Shown here piece by piece: positions 48,799 to 59,544 of a DNA stretch of 64,000 nucleotides; the stretch's first letter is position 1; every line of letters starts with the position of its first letter. The DNA is from an uncultured Cytophagales bacterium (GTDB lineage: Bacteria > Bacteroidota > Bacteroidia > Cytophagales > Thermonemataceae), in the NCBI GenBank assembly GCA_938002655.1, contig CALLAC010000009.1, positions 24,958-88,957 of the forward strand, read 5' to 3'. The notes beneath the pieces are model-generated. The model was not told the origin of the DNA and searched no databases. It worked only from the letters and a program-made list of their open reading frames with translations. The position numbers were made by a program, and so were the translations under genes.

Positions 48799-48830
48799 CA
48801 AATGTAATATAAATTTTGAAATCCACCAAA
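48799..48830 (-). promoter_or_regulatory. Consensus promoter pointing at the 16-residue ORF
   Basis: On the minus strand: TTTG (48830-48827), 20 bases, TACATTTG (48806-48799). Both boxes fit TTTG-N19/20-TAnnTTTG exactly. The expected start of transcription is near 48793, about 22 bases before the micro-ORF ATG. Confidence 0.6.
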
Positions 48831-48881
48831 TTATTTGCAAAAAAATTTTCCTTAAACTATAAAAAATTCTGTTCTCTGCCT

Positions 48882-49514
48882 ATGAAACGTATTATTGTTT
48901 TTTTGTTTATCTTTTTTTTGGGCTCGATTGCTTTTTTCCAATACCAAAAATATCGTAAGTTTTCTTACCCAAATGCCTATGACTATGTAATAAATACGCA
49001 AGAAATTGATATTAACTATCATGATTTTGCACTTGTGAAAGAATATTTTGAAACAGCTACTTATCTAGGAAACTTTGCACGTGAACAATGGACTAACTAC
49101 GGCATTGATGTGCTTTCGGCAGATATGGAAATTCCACAAGCCAAAAACGCCGCTCATAACTACCAGACAATGCTGGCAAGAGTAAAATTTTTAGAAGCTA
49201 AACTTATGTATTCCAAAAAACTCAAACAGCAAGGTTTTGATAATGATGCTATTGCCTACATTGAAAAAAATGGCATTAGCGAAAAAAACTATGCTTTGCA
49301 TAAACTGATAGCAGGTAAAACTTTCCGTAAAGGTGATAAAGACAGAGTTATTTGGGAAATACAAAAACTTATCAGCCAAAAATGGCAACCGATACGAATA
49401 GATGGTGTTTTCAGTGATGAAACCGAGCAGGCAGTCAAAAAAATTCAACAAGAAAAACAAAGCTACCCTTCGGGAGTGATTGACGAGGATTTTTTGAAAC
49501 TATTGTTGCAGTAG
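48882..49514 (+). CDS. Membrane-anchored protein with peptidoglycan-binding-like C-terminus
   Basis: 210 residues from ATG 48882; the frame extends to a TTG at 48816, but that would add a basic stretch before the hydrophobic segment. An N-terminal signal anchor (IIVFLFIFFLGSIAFFQY) is followed by a helical body. The last ~50 residues (QPIRIDGVFSDETEQAVKKI, then IDEDFLKLLL) match the three-helix peptidoglycan-binding domain 1 pattern, in which the DG.F...T..AV core is diagnostic. It is probably a periplasmic protein tied to the cell wall. No enzyme domain is visible. A hairpin follows. Confidence 0.72.
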   Translation: MKRIIVFLFIFFLGSIAFFQYQKYRKFSYPNAYDYVINTQEIDINYHDFALVKEYFETATYLGNFAREQWTNYGIDVLSADMEIPQAKNAAHNYQTMLARVKFLEAKLMYSKKLKQQGFDNDAIAYIEKNGISEKNYALHKLIAGKTFRKGDKDRVIWEIQKLISQKWQPIRIDGVFSDETEQAVKKIQQEKQSYPSGVIDEDFLKLLLQ

Positions 49515-49543
49515 TTTTTTAGCAAAATGGTGAAGATACTTTC

Positions 49544-49575
49544 AACGAACACTAAACAAGTGTTCGTTTGTTTTT
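49544..49575 (+). terminator. Terminator upstream of grpE
   Basis: AACGAACACT (49544-49553) pairs with AGTGTTCGTT (49559-49568) around a 5-base loop and is followed by TGTTTTT. It ends the preceding gene and isolates the grpE-dnaJ operon. Confidence 0.82.
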
Positions 49576-49590
49576 CTGTCAAAATGGCAG
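49576..49590 (+). promoter_or_regulatory. Imperfect palindrome CTGTCAAAATGGCAG upstream of grpE
   Basis: CTGTCA-AAA-TGGCAG, a 6+3+6 palindrome with one mismatch, 58 bases before the grpE start. Its CTGnCA/TGnCAG arms match those of the array before groES. Shared heat-shock regulation is inference. Confidence 0.35.
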
Positions 49591-49647
49591 TATTTTTAAT
49601 TTGGCAAAGAAATTGAACTTTGTTAAATTGCAAAAACTTTTGTAGCT

Positions 49648-51448
<1,801 letters not shown>

Positions 51449-51450
51449 AA

Positions 51451-51497
51451 CATAAAAACGACCATATTCATAAAAGTTGAATGCGGTCGTTTTTATG
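51451..51497. terminator. Bidirectional hairpin between dnaJ and the carboxylase gene
   Basis: CATAAAAACGACC (51451-51463) pairs with GGTCGTTTTTATG (51485-51497), a 13-bp stem with a smaller ATTCA/TGAAT stem inside the loop. It sits between two convergent genes and can serve both. Confidence 0.82.
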
Positions 51498-51509
51498 TGG
51501 CTTTCAACT

Positions 51510-53144
51510 TCATACCTGAATTACTCCTACATTGTAGCGTTTGGTAATGGGAGCATGATTAGCGGCTTCAATACCCATAGAAATAACTTTACGAGTATCC
51601 AGAGGGTCAATGATGCCATCTACCCACAAACGAGCTGCTGCATAGTATGGCGAGAGTTGATTATTATAAACTTCTGTAATTTCTTCTAAAAGTTTGGCTT
51701 CCTCTTCGGCAGAGATTTTCTGCCCTTTGGCTTGCAGTGCCGCTACACGAATTTGCAAAAGGGTTTTCGCCGCCGAAGCACCACTCATTACAGCAATTTG
51801 AGCAGAAGGCCAAGCAAAAATTAGTCGAGGGTCGTAGGCTTTGCCACACATAGCATAATTGCCCGCCCCATACGAATTGCCAACTATAATCGTAAATTTC
51901 GGTACAACACTATTTGCCATAGCATTTACCATTTTAGCCCCATCTTTGATAATGCCATTGTGTTCGGATTTGCTACCTACCATAAAACCTGTTACATCTT
52001 GCAAAAATACCAAAGGAATTTTTCTTTGGTTGCAGTTCATCATAAAACGAGCGGCTTTATCAGCCGAATCGGAATAAATAACGCCTCCCATTTGCATTTC
52101 GCCTTTTTTGGTTTTTACCATTCTGCGTTGGTTGGCAACAATTCCCACTGCCCATCCATCGATACGAGCATATCCACAGAGTAAAGTTTTACCATATAAA
52201 GCTTTGTACTCATCAAATTCTGAATTATCAACCAAACGCTCGATAATTTCACGCATATCGTAAGGTTTTACCCTATCAGCAGGCAAAATGCCATAAATTT
52301 CTTTCATATCTTTGCGTGGCAAAGCAGGGGTTACTCTATCGAAACCAGCTTTTTCAAAATGTCCAATTTTTTCAAAAATCTTTCGAATAGCATCTAAACA
52401 AGCCTCGTCATTAGGATACTTGTTATCCGTAACGCCTGAAATTTCAGAGTGTGTAGTAGCTCCTCCGAGTGTTTCGTTATCTACATCTTCACCAATAGCC
52501 GACTTTACAAGATACGAACCAGCAAGAAATACCGAGCCTGTACCTTCTACGATGAGGGCTTCGTCGCTCATAATAGGCAAATATGCTCCACCTGCTACAC
52601 AACTTCCCATGATAGCGGCTATCTGAATAATTCCTTCGGAACTCATTATGGCATTGTTACGGAAAATTCTGCCAAAATGTTCTTTATCAGGGAAAACTTC
52701 GGCTTGCATAGGCAAATACACGCCTGCACTATCTACTAAATATACAATAGGCAAGCGGTTTTCCATAGCGATTTCTTGGGCACGCAAATTTTTCTTTGCA
52801 GTAATCGGAAACCAAGCCCCTGCCTTCACCGTAGCGTCATTGGCAACCACAATACACTGCCTTCCTGCAATGTAACCAATCATTACCACTACTCCTCCCG
52901 AAGGGCACCCTCCTTCTTCTTCGTACATACCTTCGGCTGCAAAAGCACCAATTTCCAGTTGCGGTTTATCTTTATCCAAAAGGTAAGCAATACGCTCACG
53001 GGCAGTCATTTTACCTTTAGCTTTGTGAGCGGCGATGCGTTTCTCCCCTCCACCTAATTTTATTTTTTCCCATTTGGCATTGAGTTGAGTGACCGATTGT
53101 TTCATCAAGTCCTCGTTCTTGTTAAATTCTATATCTATTTTCAT
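51510..53144 (-). CDS. Acyl-CoA carboxylase beta subunit (carboxyltransferase)
   Basis: 544 residues. Biotin-dependent carboxyltransferase subunit of the methylcrotonyl-/propionyl-CoA carboxylase type, transferring CO2 from carboxybiotin to an acyl-CoA. Visible marks are KMTARERIAYLLD near the N-terminus, the oxyanion-hole glycines of GSCVAGGAYLPIMSDEAL, LGGATTHSEISGVTD, and the C-terminal domain GNSYGAGNYAMCGKAYDPRL. The EEEGGCPSGGVVVMIGYIAG and VDSAGVYLPMQAEVFPDKEH segments resemble methylcrotonyl-CoA carboxylase more than propionyl-CoA carboxylase. The biotin-carrying alpha subunit is not adjacent. Convergent with dnaJ. Confidence 0.9.
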   Translation of the reverse strand: MKIDIEFNKNEDLMKQSVTQLNAKWEKIKLGGGEKRIAAHKAKGKMTARERIAYLLDKDKPQLEIGAFAAEGMYEEEGGCPSGGVVVMIGYIAGRQCIVVANDATVKAGAWFPITAKKNLRAQEIAMENRLPIVYLVDSAGVYLPMQAEVFPDKEHFGRIFRNNAIMSSEGIIQIAAIMGSCVAGGAYLPIMSDEALIVEGTGSVFLAGSYLVKSAIGEDVDNETLGGATTHSEISGVTDNKYPNDEACLDAIRKIFEKIGHFEKAGFDRVTPALPRKDMKEIYGILPADRVKPYDMREIIERLVDNSEFDEYKALYGKTLLCGYARIDGWAVGIVANQRRMVKTKKGEMQMGGVIYSDSADKAARFMMNCNQRKIPLVFLQDVTGFMVGSKSEHNGIIKDGAKMVNAMANSVVPKFTIIVGNSYGAGNYAMCGKAYDPRLIFAWPSAQIAVMSGASAAKTLLQIRVAALQAKGQKISAEEEAKLLEEITEVYNNQLSPYYAAARLWVDGIIDPLDTRKVISMGIEAANHAPITKRYNVGVIQV

Positions 53145-53581
53145 TCTCTGTTGTGTTGTATTTTTTGAAGTAAATATTGTACTTTTTAATCCGACCTCAA
53201 TTTAGAAATTAAAATCAATGCATCAAAAACTTTTTGAGAAACATATTTGCTACTTTTGTATGTTACTAAAAAATCGGTTTGCAAAGAACAAATTTACTCA
53301 TGTATGAACAAAGGGCGATAACACTCTTTATGAAGTAATGAACTATTTAGGTATATCTCAATATTACGTTCTTTGTGCCTGTTTATCATAACTTGTATTC
53401 ACAAAACATTCTCTATGATTCTTTTTCTTTTATACCTCACAAAAAACACTAATGATTTTCTTAATGATAAAATCTTTCTTGATTTTGTTACATTGCACGC
53501 CGTTAATATACACTAATTCATAAGTTGGCAGACTAAATAAATTCGATTCATAACACGTTCAGGAAAACTTTTCAAGCAAAC
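53145..53581. other. AT-rich intergenic region with an IS-end-like sequence
   Basis: About 437 bases with no ORF of useful length on either strand. AACTATTTAGGTA (53341-53353), followed nine bases later by ATTACG, is almost the same as the sequence just before the IS66-type gene at the right edge (63724-63736, then ATTACG eight bases later). TACTTTTG (53251-53258) fits the -7 consensus but has no -33 partner and no obvious gene downstream. Confidence 0.4.
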
Positions 53582-56500
53582 CTAGAACAACACGCCTGCT
53601 TGTATTTGACCAAAATGTATGATACGCTCCGAATTAGGCATCTTTCTACCATTATATAAAATATTGATTTGCAAGCCGTTAGCGATTTTTTGTTGGTAGG
53701 TAGCAGTCCAAACCCAGTTTTGCCCTACTTGCAAAGCCTCGAGCATTTCATAGGCTACGGGAGACTGTACGTCGCTACTGCGAAAATCCATCTGAACCCA
53801 ACGGATTTGCCCAGAAAACAGAAAAATACTAGGTTTACTCCAACGAATTTCGCCGCTCCACTCCTGCTGATAATTTTTTTCATTGCCCCAAAGATTGCTC
53901 TTGAAACTTTGCAAGTTAGCTACCGAAATTCGTAAGTTTGGCGTAGGCTGATAGGCTACTTGTGGCTGAAAGCTCCATGTTTCTATCCAAAAGTTCCGAT
54001 TTAGAAGGAAGTCGGAAGCATTTCGAAGGTCGATATGCTTATTTTGCCATTGCAAATTCCATTTTTTGCCTAAATTTTTGCGAAAATTGAAGCCTTTTTC
54101 TTGTTGTAAGCGAGTTTCAAAACCATTTGTCAGCAATTGTTTTTGTTGGTTATTGACAAAGCTAAAATCTGCTCCTACATCAGGATTTCCTCGTTTGAAA
54201 AAGAGTACGGCACGCATACTTTCCTGAGCTGAAAGTAAATTTTGGTTCTGAATTTGTGAAAAAGGAAAAACACGCCTTAAAAAGTCGCTCTCTGTGGTTT
54301 TTCGGCGAATAAGGGCACTACCAACCAAAGAAAATTGGGCAAGTGCTTTTTTGAAGTTTCTTTCGTTCAGCCAAGTGCTTGGCATTTGCAAATTGAGCCG
54401 ATAGTTGAGGTCGGTGGAAAAGGCTTTGAGGTACGAATCGGTAGGAGTGAAAATTTTGGCATATTGTCTTTCATCAGGATTGAGAGCCAAGTAAAACTCA
54501 TTGAGTTCGGCAATGCCGTTGCCGTTATCATCTCGCCAGGTATGTGTACCTTGCCCCGTAGGTACTTGAATAAAACTGAATTCACGTTTTAGCTCACGAG
54601 CCGAAACATTCTGCCATACGAGTTCGGAGCGAATATTCTTTTGCCAAAAACTGCGTTGCCATTCCAAGCGTCCCATTAAGTTTTCTTCGTTTTGGTTTGA
54701 AAAAAGAAAATTCTGTACATTCCGATAAATAGCTTGCAATTTAAAGTTTTGTTTGTTAGAGGGTTTGCTTTGCCAAAAACTCTGAAAAGTTTGAGCTATG
54801 GTACGCAGTTGCATTTTTCCTGCAACAGGCTCGTTATCGGTGCGGTAGCTATATTCGGTACGAAAGCGAGATGTAAGACTATCAGCGGTTTGTAAGAAAA
54901 GCTTATGTTCTTCAAAGTGCATAGCCGTAAAAAAAATGGAGTCATTGGCTCTTTTGCGAAGCGTATTTTTATCCAAGCTAAAAGCGTAACCTTTTTGCCA
55001 TTTTTTACCTTGATGGGCAAGTTCAAGGGTAGCTCTGTTCCATTGAGCGGCATTGGTTTGGTTTTGCTGCAAGGCATTAAGGCTGAAAAAATCTCCTTTG
55101 AGCAAAAGATTACCTACTTTTTGGGAAAAGTTCAAGTAATGCTGAAAGCCCTCATTGGTTTTCTTGCGGTTTCGGTAAAAGTGTTTGGTAGTAATAAAGT
55201 TTTGAGCATCTTTTTGCAGAGCAAATTCTAAATGAGCAATGTGTTCGGTTTTTTGGTCGGGTACGCTCAAGGTATCCAGATTTAAGTTCCAATCGCGATT
55301 GAACTCAATGGGGCGAAAGCGGTCAATCGGTAAAAACGTAGAGCTATTGTATTCGTAAGAAAGTTTTTTTCGGAATTGGTACTTGCTCCAACGAAATCGA
55401 TTTTTTTGCTCAGCAGAAATTTTGAAGGCAGTACCGTTGTTATCTTCGTCATCCAGGCGAGAAAATCGGTTCAGATCTCTTTGCGAAAAGGCCAATTCGG
55501 CAGAAATTTTTTCGTATTTGGTAGGAGCGAAATGAATGCCTGTGCTTATCATTTGTCTTTTTTGAGGTAAAGGTACAAGAGCTATGGGTTCAAAATTTCC
55601 TTGTGGAATACCTCCTACGGGCTCTACCCACTCATAAACTCTGCCATTTTGCAAAGAGCGTTTGAGCACGTAATTTCCTTTCCCTTGACCTACTTCTGTA
55701 AAATTTACTTGCCAATAAGCTTTTTGCGGATTTTGCGAATAGACAAACACGCCTTTGTACAAGCCCGAAGCTGTGAGCGTATCTTTTTTTTCGTACAGAA
55801 TAGCATTGGCATTGAAGCCTACTGAATCGGCGGTATTGATAAAAGCTTGTTGTAAGTTATCGCCAATTTGCGAAAGTTGAAGTTTTTGCTCGTCGCTAAG
55901 CCTGATAGTCAATGGGTTACGGGGGTTATCGGTTTCGGCATAATACTGCCCAAAAAATTCTATTTTTTTCCACTTATGGCTATAAGAGGCTTTTAGGTTG
56001 GTACGGCTGTAATTGCGTTCGGTATATTCGTAATCTATGCGTATGCGGGTATATTGTGTAATGAGAACGTTAGGATTGAAGCTAATTTCGGCAAGATTGT
56101 AGTCGATGATATAATCAGCATCGAAGCCTCTTCGGAGTAGTTTGCCATCTACAAAGACCTGCTCGCTATTGGCAATAATTACGATGAAACGCTCGTTATT
56201 GGCACCTCGCAAGCGATAAGGTCCTTGCACACCTTCAATAGGCACAATAGCCGTAGAGGCGAAGCGTCCTTTGGCAAGAGCTATGCCCACAGTGGTTTTG
56301 GATTGTGAGCTATCAGCATATTTTTGGTTATTTTCCAATTGCAGACCTTGTACATTTTTGTAAAAACGCAAAAATTCCGAAGGCTGATTTTGCATAACAA
56401 TATCCCCTGCTTGCAGAGTGGTGGTTGGGCTTTGCAGTTCTACCAAAACTCGGTCTAATTGTTGAATTTGTTGAGTATTGCCTTCGGGCTGAAAAGGGAC

Positions 56501-57046
56501 TTGCTGATCGGTGATGAGGGCTTTGAGTGTAATTTCAGGGCTAAGTTTGCCTTCCAGCTGCAAATTGAGTGTGGAGTTGGTTACAGCACTTTGCTGATTT
56601 CCCAAAGCAATGCCTCTGTAAATTGCTCCGGTTTTCTGTATACTATCGGTTGTAAAAATACCTTCACGTTCTTGAGTAAGTCCTTGTTGTTCAATAGGTA
56701 CAAGCGGCACAACAAAAAAAGAAAGTGTATCTATAATAGGGCGTTTCTGCCATTTTTTTTGTAAAATAAAAGGCAAGACTTCGTAGCACAACCAAATGCT
56801 ATCTTGTGGCGTATAATCCTTCTGACTTTGCCAATAAGCTTCATTTTTAGAAAAATCAAAAATAATTTTCAAGGAGCTATCGGCAGTTTGGAAACGAAAA
56901 CTATAAGGTCGAATGCTGAGTGTATCGGTAATTTTATCGGTAAGAGCCATTTTTTTGCAACGCTCTTGAGCAGAAGAAAGAAACGGGAGAGAAAGCAATA
57001 TAAATAAGCTAAAAAAAAGCCACTTCACCTCTTTGCTACTATCCAT
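53582..57046 (-). CDS. Very large outer-membrane barrel-like protein, SprA-reminiscent
   Basis: 1154 residues from the ATG at 57046; the frame runs 18 codons further to 57100, but only the internal Met gives a proper signal peptide (LFFSLFILLSLPFLSSAQ). The rest is almost all alternating amphipathic strands rich in aromatic residues and Gln/Asn, with no soluble enzyme domain, and it ends in a C-terminal Phe like outer-membrane barrels. Motifs such as NLQLEGKLSPEITLKALITD, IQPEGNTQ-like FQPEGNTQQIQQLD, and the calcium-like WRDDNGNGIAELNEF recall segments of the giant T9SS translocon barrel SprA/Sov, but the chain is about half that size. I infer an outer-membrane protein of unknown function. 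Confidence 0.65.
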   Translation of the reverse strand: MDSSKEVKWLFFSLFILLSLPFLSSAQERCKKMALTDKITDTLSIRPYSFRFQTADSSLKIIFDFSKNEAYWQSQKDYTPQDSIWLCYEVLPFILQKKWQKRPIIDTLSFFVVPLVPIEQQGLTQEREGIFTTDSIQKTGAIYRGIALGNQQSAVTNSTLNLQLEGKLSPEITLKALITDQQVPFQPEGNTQQIQQLDRVLVELQSPTTTLQAGDIVMQNQPSEFLRFYKNVQGLQLENNQKYADSSQSKTTVGIALAKGRFASTAIVPIEGVQGPYRLRGANNERFIVIIANSEQVFVDGKLLRRGFDADYIIDYNLAEISFNPNVLITQYTRIRIDYEYTERNYSRTNLKASYSHKWKKIEFFGQYYAETDNPRNPLTIRLSDEQKLQLSQIGDNLQQAFINTADSVGFNANAILYEKKDTLTASGLYKGVFVYSQNPQKAYWQVNFTEVGQGKGNYVLKRSLQNGRVYEWVEPVGGIPQGNFEPIALVPLPQKRQMISTGIHFAPTKYEKISAELAFSQRDLNRFSRLDDEDNNGTAFKISAEQKNRFRWSKYQFRKKLSYEYNSSTFLPIDRFRPIEFNRDWNLNLDTLSVPDQKTEHIAHLEFALQKDAQNFITTKHFYRNRKKTNEGFQHYLNFSQKVGNLLLKGDFFSLNALQQNQTNAAQWNRATLELAHQGKKWQKGYAFSLDKNTLRKRANDSIFFTAMHFEEHKLFLQTADSLTSRFRTEYSYRTDNEPVAGKMQLRTIAQTFQSFWQSKPSNKQNFKLQAIYRNVQNFLFSNQNEENLMGRLEWQRSFWQKNIRSELVWQNVSARELKREFSFIQVPTGQGTHTWRDDNGNGIAELNEFYLALNPDERQYAKIFTPTDSYLKAFSTDLNYRLNLQMPSTWLNERNFKKALAQFSLVGSALIRRKTTESDFLRRVFPFSQIQNQNLLSAQESMRAVLFFKRGNPDVGADFSFVNNQQKQLLTNGFETRLQQEKGFNFRKNLGKKWNLQWQNKHIDLRNASDFLLNRNFWIETWSFQPQVAYQPTPNLRISVANLQSFKSNLWGNEKNYQQEWSGEIRWSKPSIFLFSGQIRWVQMDFRSSDVQSPVAYEMLEALQVGQNWVWTATYQQKIANGLQINILYNGRKMPNSERIIHFGQIQAGVLF

Positions 57047-57182
57047 AATAGCAGAGCAAATCTTGAAGAAAAGATGATATTTACAAAAATGCAGAAACAT
57101 CGGAATTATGAAACCATTTAGGTTTCAAGAAGTGTCAGGCATTTGAGAAAGATAGCAAAAATTGTGCTTGAAGCCGTATACT

Positions 57183-58019
57183 CTAAACTATTCGGCGAAA
57201 GCTATGATTGAAGTGAGAATAAGTATGTGTTTCTGTGTCTAAAATTCCTGTTTCGTCTAATTTATCCACACGCACTCGCCCTCTTGCGTGTATGATGTGG
57301 ATAAATTTATTTTTTACCCATACAATCCCTGTGTGGATAACTCTATTTTCTCTTTGAAAAAACGCAATATCAGCGGTTTTTAGGTCTGAAAATACTACTT
57401 TTGTACCAAAGTCTGCTTGTTGATAAGCATCTCTTGGCAAAAAAATACCCAAAGTTTTCCACACTTCTTGCACAAAGCCCGAACAATCCACACCCCAAAA
57501 ACTTTTTCCACCCCATAAGTAAGGGGCATTTTGGTATGCCAAAGCCCGATTGATAACTTCTTGGCTTGCATATTCGTGTTTCTCATATACTTTTCCACGA
57601 AAGCGAAAAAGTATATTATCTATTTCGAAAAAATAAGTATCTCGTGGCTTGATGATAGCCTTATCTTTACGGATTTGATAAAAAGGTAAAATCGCTCCTT
57701 TGCTTAGCCAAGTAGTATTGAGAAAATTTTTTCTTGCATCAAGCTCGATGGCTTGGGCATGAATACTGCTCACAACAGCGTGTGCAGAAAGGTTTTGCTT
57801 GTAACGCTCAAAAAAACTTCGGCTAATAGGTTTTATTTGCAACACATCTACCCAACCCACGTATTTATCTAAAAGATTTTGTATTTTAAGCCACTTTCGG
57901 TTTTCGTGAGCTTCTAATACTTCTACCACTTCGCCAAAGCGTAATTGTGTAACTTGCTCTGCCTTATCATTCGGTTCGGCTCGCACAGGGATAATGTCTA
58001 AATATACAATAGCAAACAT
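57183..58019 (-). CDS. NlpC/P60 cysteine peptidase with N-terminal SH3 domains
   Basis: 278 residues. Bacterial SH3-like segments (about 1-65 and 75-140) precede the NlpC/P60 domain: catalytic Cys179 in GVDCSGFVQEVW, His229 in RVIHTGIVWV, and His244 as the likely third polar residue. The layout matches the dipeptidyl-peptidase VI / gamma-D-glutamyl-L-diamino acid endopeptidases that cut stem peptides of murein. No signal peptide is visible, as in some cytoplasmic murein-recycling members. It begins one base after the stop of the protein kinase gene and must be in its operon. Confidence 0.88.
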   Translation of the reverse strand: MFAIVYLDIIPVRAEPNDKAEQVTQLRFGEVVEVLEAHENRKWLKIQNLLDKYVGWVDVLQIKPISRSFFERYKQNLSAHAVVSSIHAQAIELDARKNFLNTTWLSKGAILPFYQIRKDKAIIKPRDTYFFEIDNILFRFRGKVYEKHEYASQEVINRALAYQNAPYLWGGKSFWGVDCSGFVQEVWKTLGIFLPRDAYQQADFGTKVVFSDLKTADIAFFQRENRVIHTGIVWVKNKFIHIIHARGRVRVDKLDETGILDTETHTYSHFNHSFRRIV

Positions 58020-58020
58020 T

Positions 58021-59544
58021 TCATTTTACTCTTTCCAAATCGTCTAGACGAAGCCAACCGCTGGTAGTTCTTCCGTTGTAACGAAAATTAGTGAAGATGA
58101 AGCCGTCACGTTCTTCTTCTGCAAGTACAAGTTGCCCAGCAATCACGTACTTATCGCTTGGGAAAGGCTCGTCGGGGCTATCAAAAAAATAGGCTTGTGG
58201 AGAAATAACTTTATACACGGGGCGAGGGTAGTCGGCAATGTAATGTTTATACACATAGCCCTGATAGGTTCCATAACGAATTTTTACCCAGTCGGGGTCT
58301 GAGCTTTCGCCTATCACATATACTTCGCCTGCATAAGGAATTACAGTCAGTACGTTACCAGTTCGCGGGTAATCTCGTAGATTTAAACTTGTTGCAGTAA
58401 CATACATCTTTTCTCCCTGAATTTTTTTTTCTTCTTCTTCGTATTGGGTAGAATAGTTATTTTGAGCAAATAAATTTTCTATTCGGTTATCAATGAAATA
58501 CCGAAAATCAGGAATAAAAAAGTATGCAAGTAATAAAACAGCCGCAGTTCCCAAAATCCATTTGAAGGTTTTTTTCTTTTTGGGTGGGGGTGCAGGTACA
58601 ACACTGGGGTGCTGAAAAGGCTTGGGATTTTCTTGCACTTGGATAGTAGGTTTTTTTTGGGGTGGCGTAGCTTGCACTTCTTTTTTAGCCTGAACATTTA
58701 GGGGGTTATTGGTAGAGGCTTTTACTTTGTCTTCTTTCAAAAACCTTATAAGTTCAAGGGCAGTTGCAAAACGCTCTTGTGGATTGCGTTTCAAGCATTT
58801 TCGTATAAGTTCAATAGATTTATCAGAAATTTTACCTTTCAGTTTGCTGAAATCAATAAAATCTTTATTGACAATTTCATCATAGATAGCATATTCAGAA
58901 GTATGGTGTGAGAGCGGGTATTTGCCTGTAAGCATTACATAATAAGTAAGCCCCAAAGAGTAAATATCCGTGCGGTGTGTAATATCTTTATCGCCACGTA
59001 CTTGCTCGGGGCTCATAAAGTAAATAGACCCCATACGCATACCTGTTTTGGTAAGATGGCGAGCATTCTCGTCTAGCATTTTGGCTATACCAAAATCTAA
59101 GACCTTTACTTTATTTTCAGAACTTACAATAAAATTCGAGGGCTTTATATCTCTATGAATGACTCCTTGGCTATGAGCATAAGTTAGAGCATCTGCCATT
59201 TGCAGAAGTAGCTCTTGGGCAAGTGGCTCGGGAAGTTTGCCATTTTTTTCAATAATTTTGTCTAAAGGCAAACCTTCGGCAAATTCCATTATCAAAAAAG
59301 CCTCTTCACCTTCTTCTAGGTAATCGTATAGTGTCACAATAGCTGAATGATTGAGCCGAGCCATTGTAGCGGCTTCGTTTTTGAAACGCTCTCTCAAATG
59401 AGGATTTTTAGAAAATTGTGGAAAAAGTACCTTTATAGCGGCTTTTCTATCTATACTCTGATGATGAGCCTTGTAGACTGCCCCCATTCCTCCTTCTCCA
59501 ATCAAATCATCAATAATGTACTTACCAACTATGCGTCCTTTCAT
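58021..59544 (-). CDS. Membrane Ser/Thr protein kinase with C-terminal SH3 domain
   Basis: 507 residues. Hanks-type kinase domain at about 1-270: glycine loop GEGGMGAVYKA, Lys38 in AAIKVLFP, catalytic HRD at 130-132 in GVIHRDIKPSNFIV, DFG at 150-152, and APE-like SPEQVRGD. A Pro/Lys/Gln-rich linker, a transmembrane helix (about 331-350, ILGTAAVLLLAYFFIP) and an extracytoplasmic SH3-like region (about 383-505, with TATSLNLRDYPRTGNVL) follow. The SH3 part replaces the PASTA repeats of Firmicute PknB and may sense murein or a ligand. It overlaps the phosphatase gene by four bases. Confidence 0.93.
   Translation of the reverse strand: MKGRIVGKYIIDDLIGEGGMGAVYKAHHQSIDRKAAIKVLFPQFSKNPHLRERFKNEAATMARLNHSAIVTLYDYLEEGEEAFLIMEFAEGLPLDKIIEKNGKLPEPLAQELLLQMADALTYAHSQGVIHRDIKPSNFIVSSENKVKVLDFGIAKMLDENARHLTKTGMRMGSIYFMSPEQVRGDKDITHRTDIYSLGLTYYVMLTGKYPLSHHTSEYAIYDEIVNKDFIDFSKLKGKISDKSIELIRKCLKRNPQERFATALELIRFLKEDKVKASTNNPLNVQAKKEVQATPPQKKPTIQVQENPKPFQHPSVVPAPPPKKKKTFKWILGTAAVLLLAYFFIPDFRYFIDNRIENLFAQNNYSTQYEEEEKKIQGEKMYVTATSLNLRDYPRTGNVLTVIPYAGEVYVIGESSDPDWVKIRYGTYQGYVYKHYIADYPRPVYKVISPQAYFFDSPDEPFPSDKYVIAGQLVLAEEERDGFIFTNFRYNGRTTSGWLRLDDLERVK

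Noticed and set aside
48816..48881. TTG start 22 codons upstream of the peptidoglycan-binding-like protein
   Set aside because: It would put a charged stretch before the signal anchor and overlaps the opposite-strand promoter; ATG 48882 fits better.
53258..53300. Short ORF after a TACTTTTG box in the carboxylase-barrel gap
   Set aside because: Only about 15 codons, no repeat structure or -33 box, so there is nothing to distinguish it from chance.
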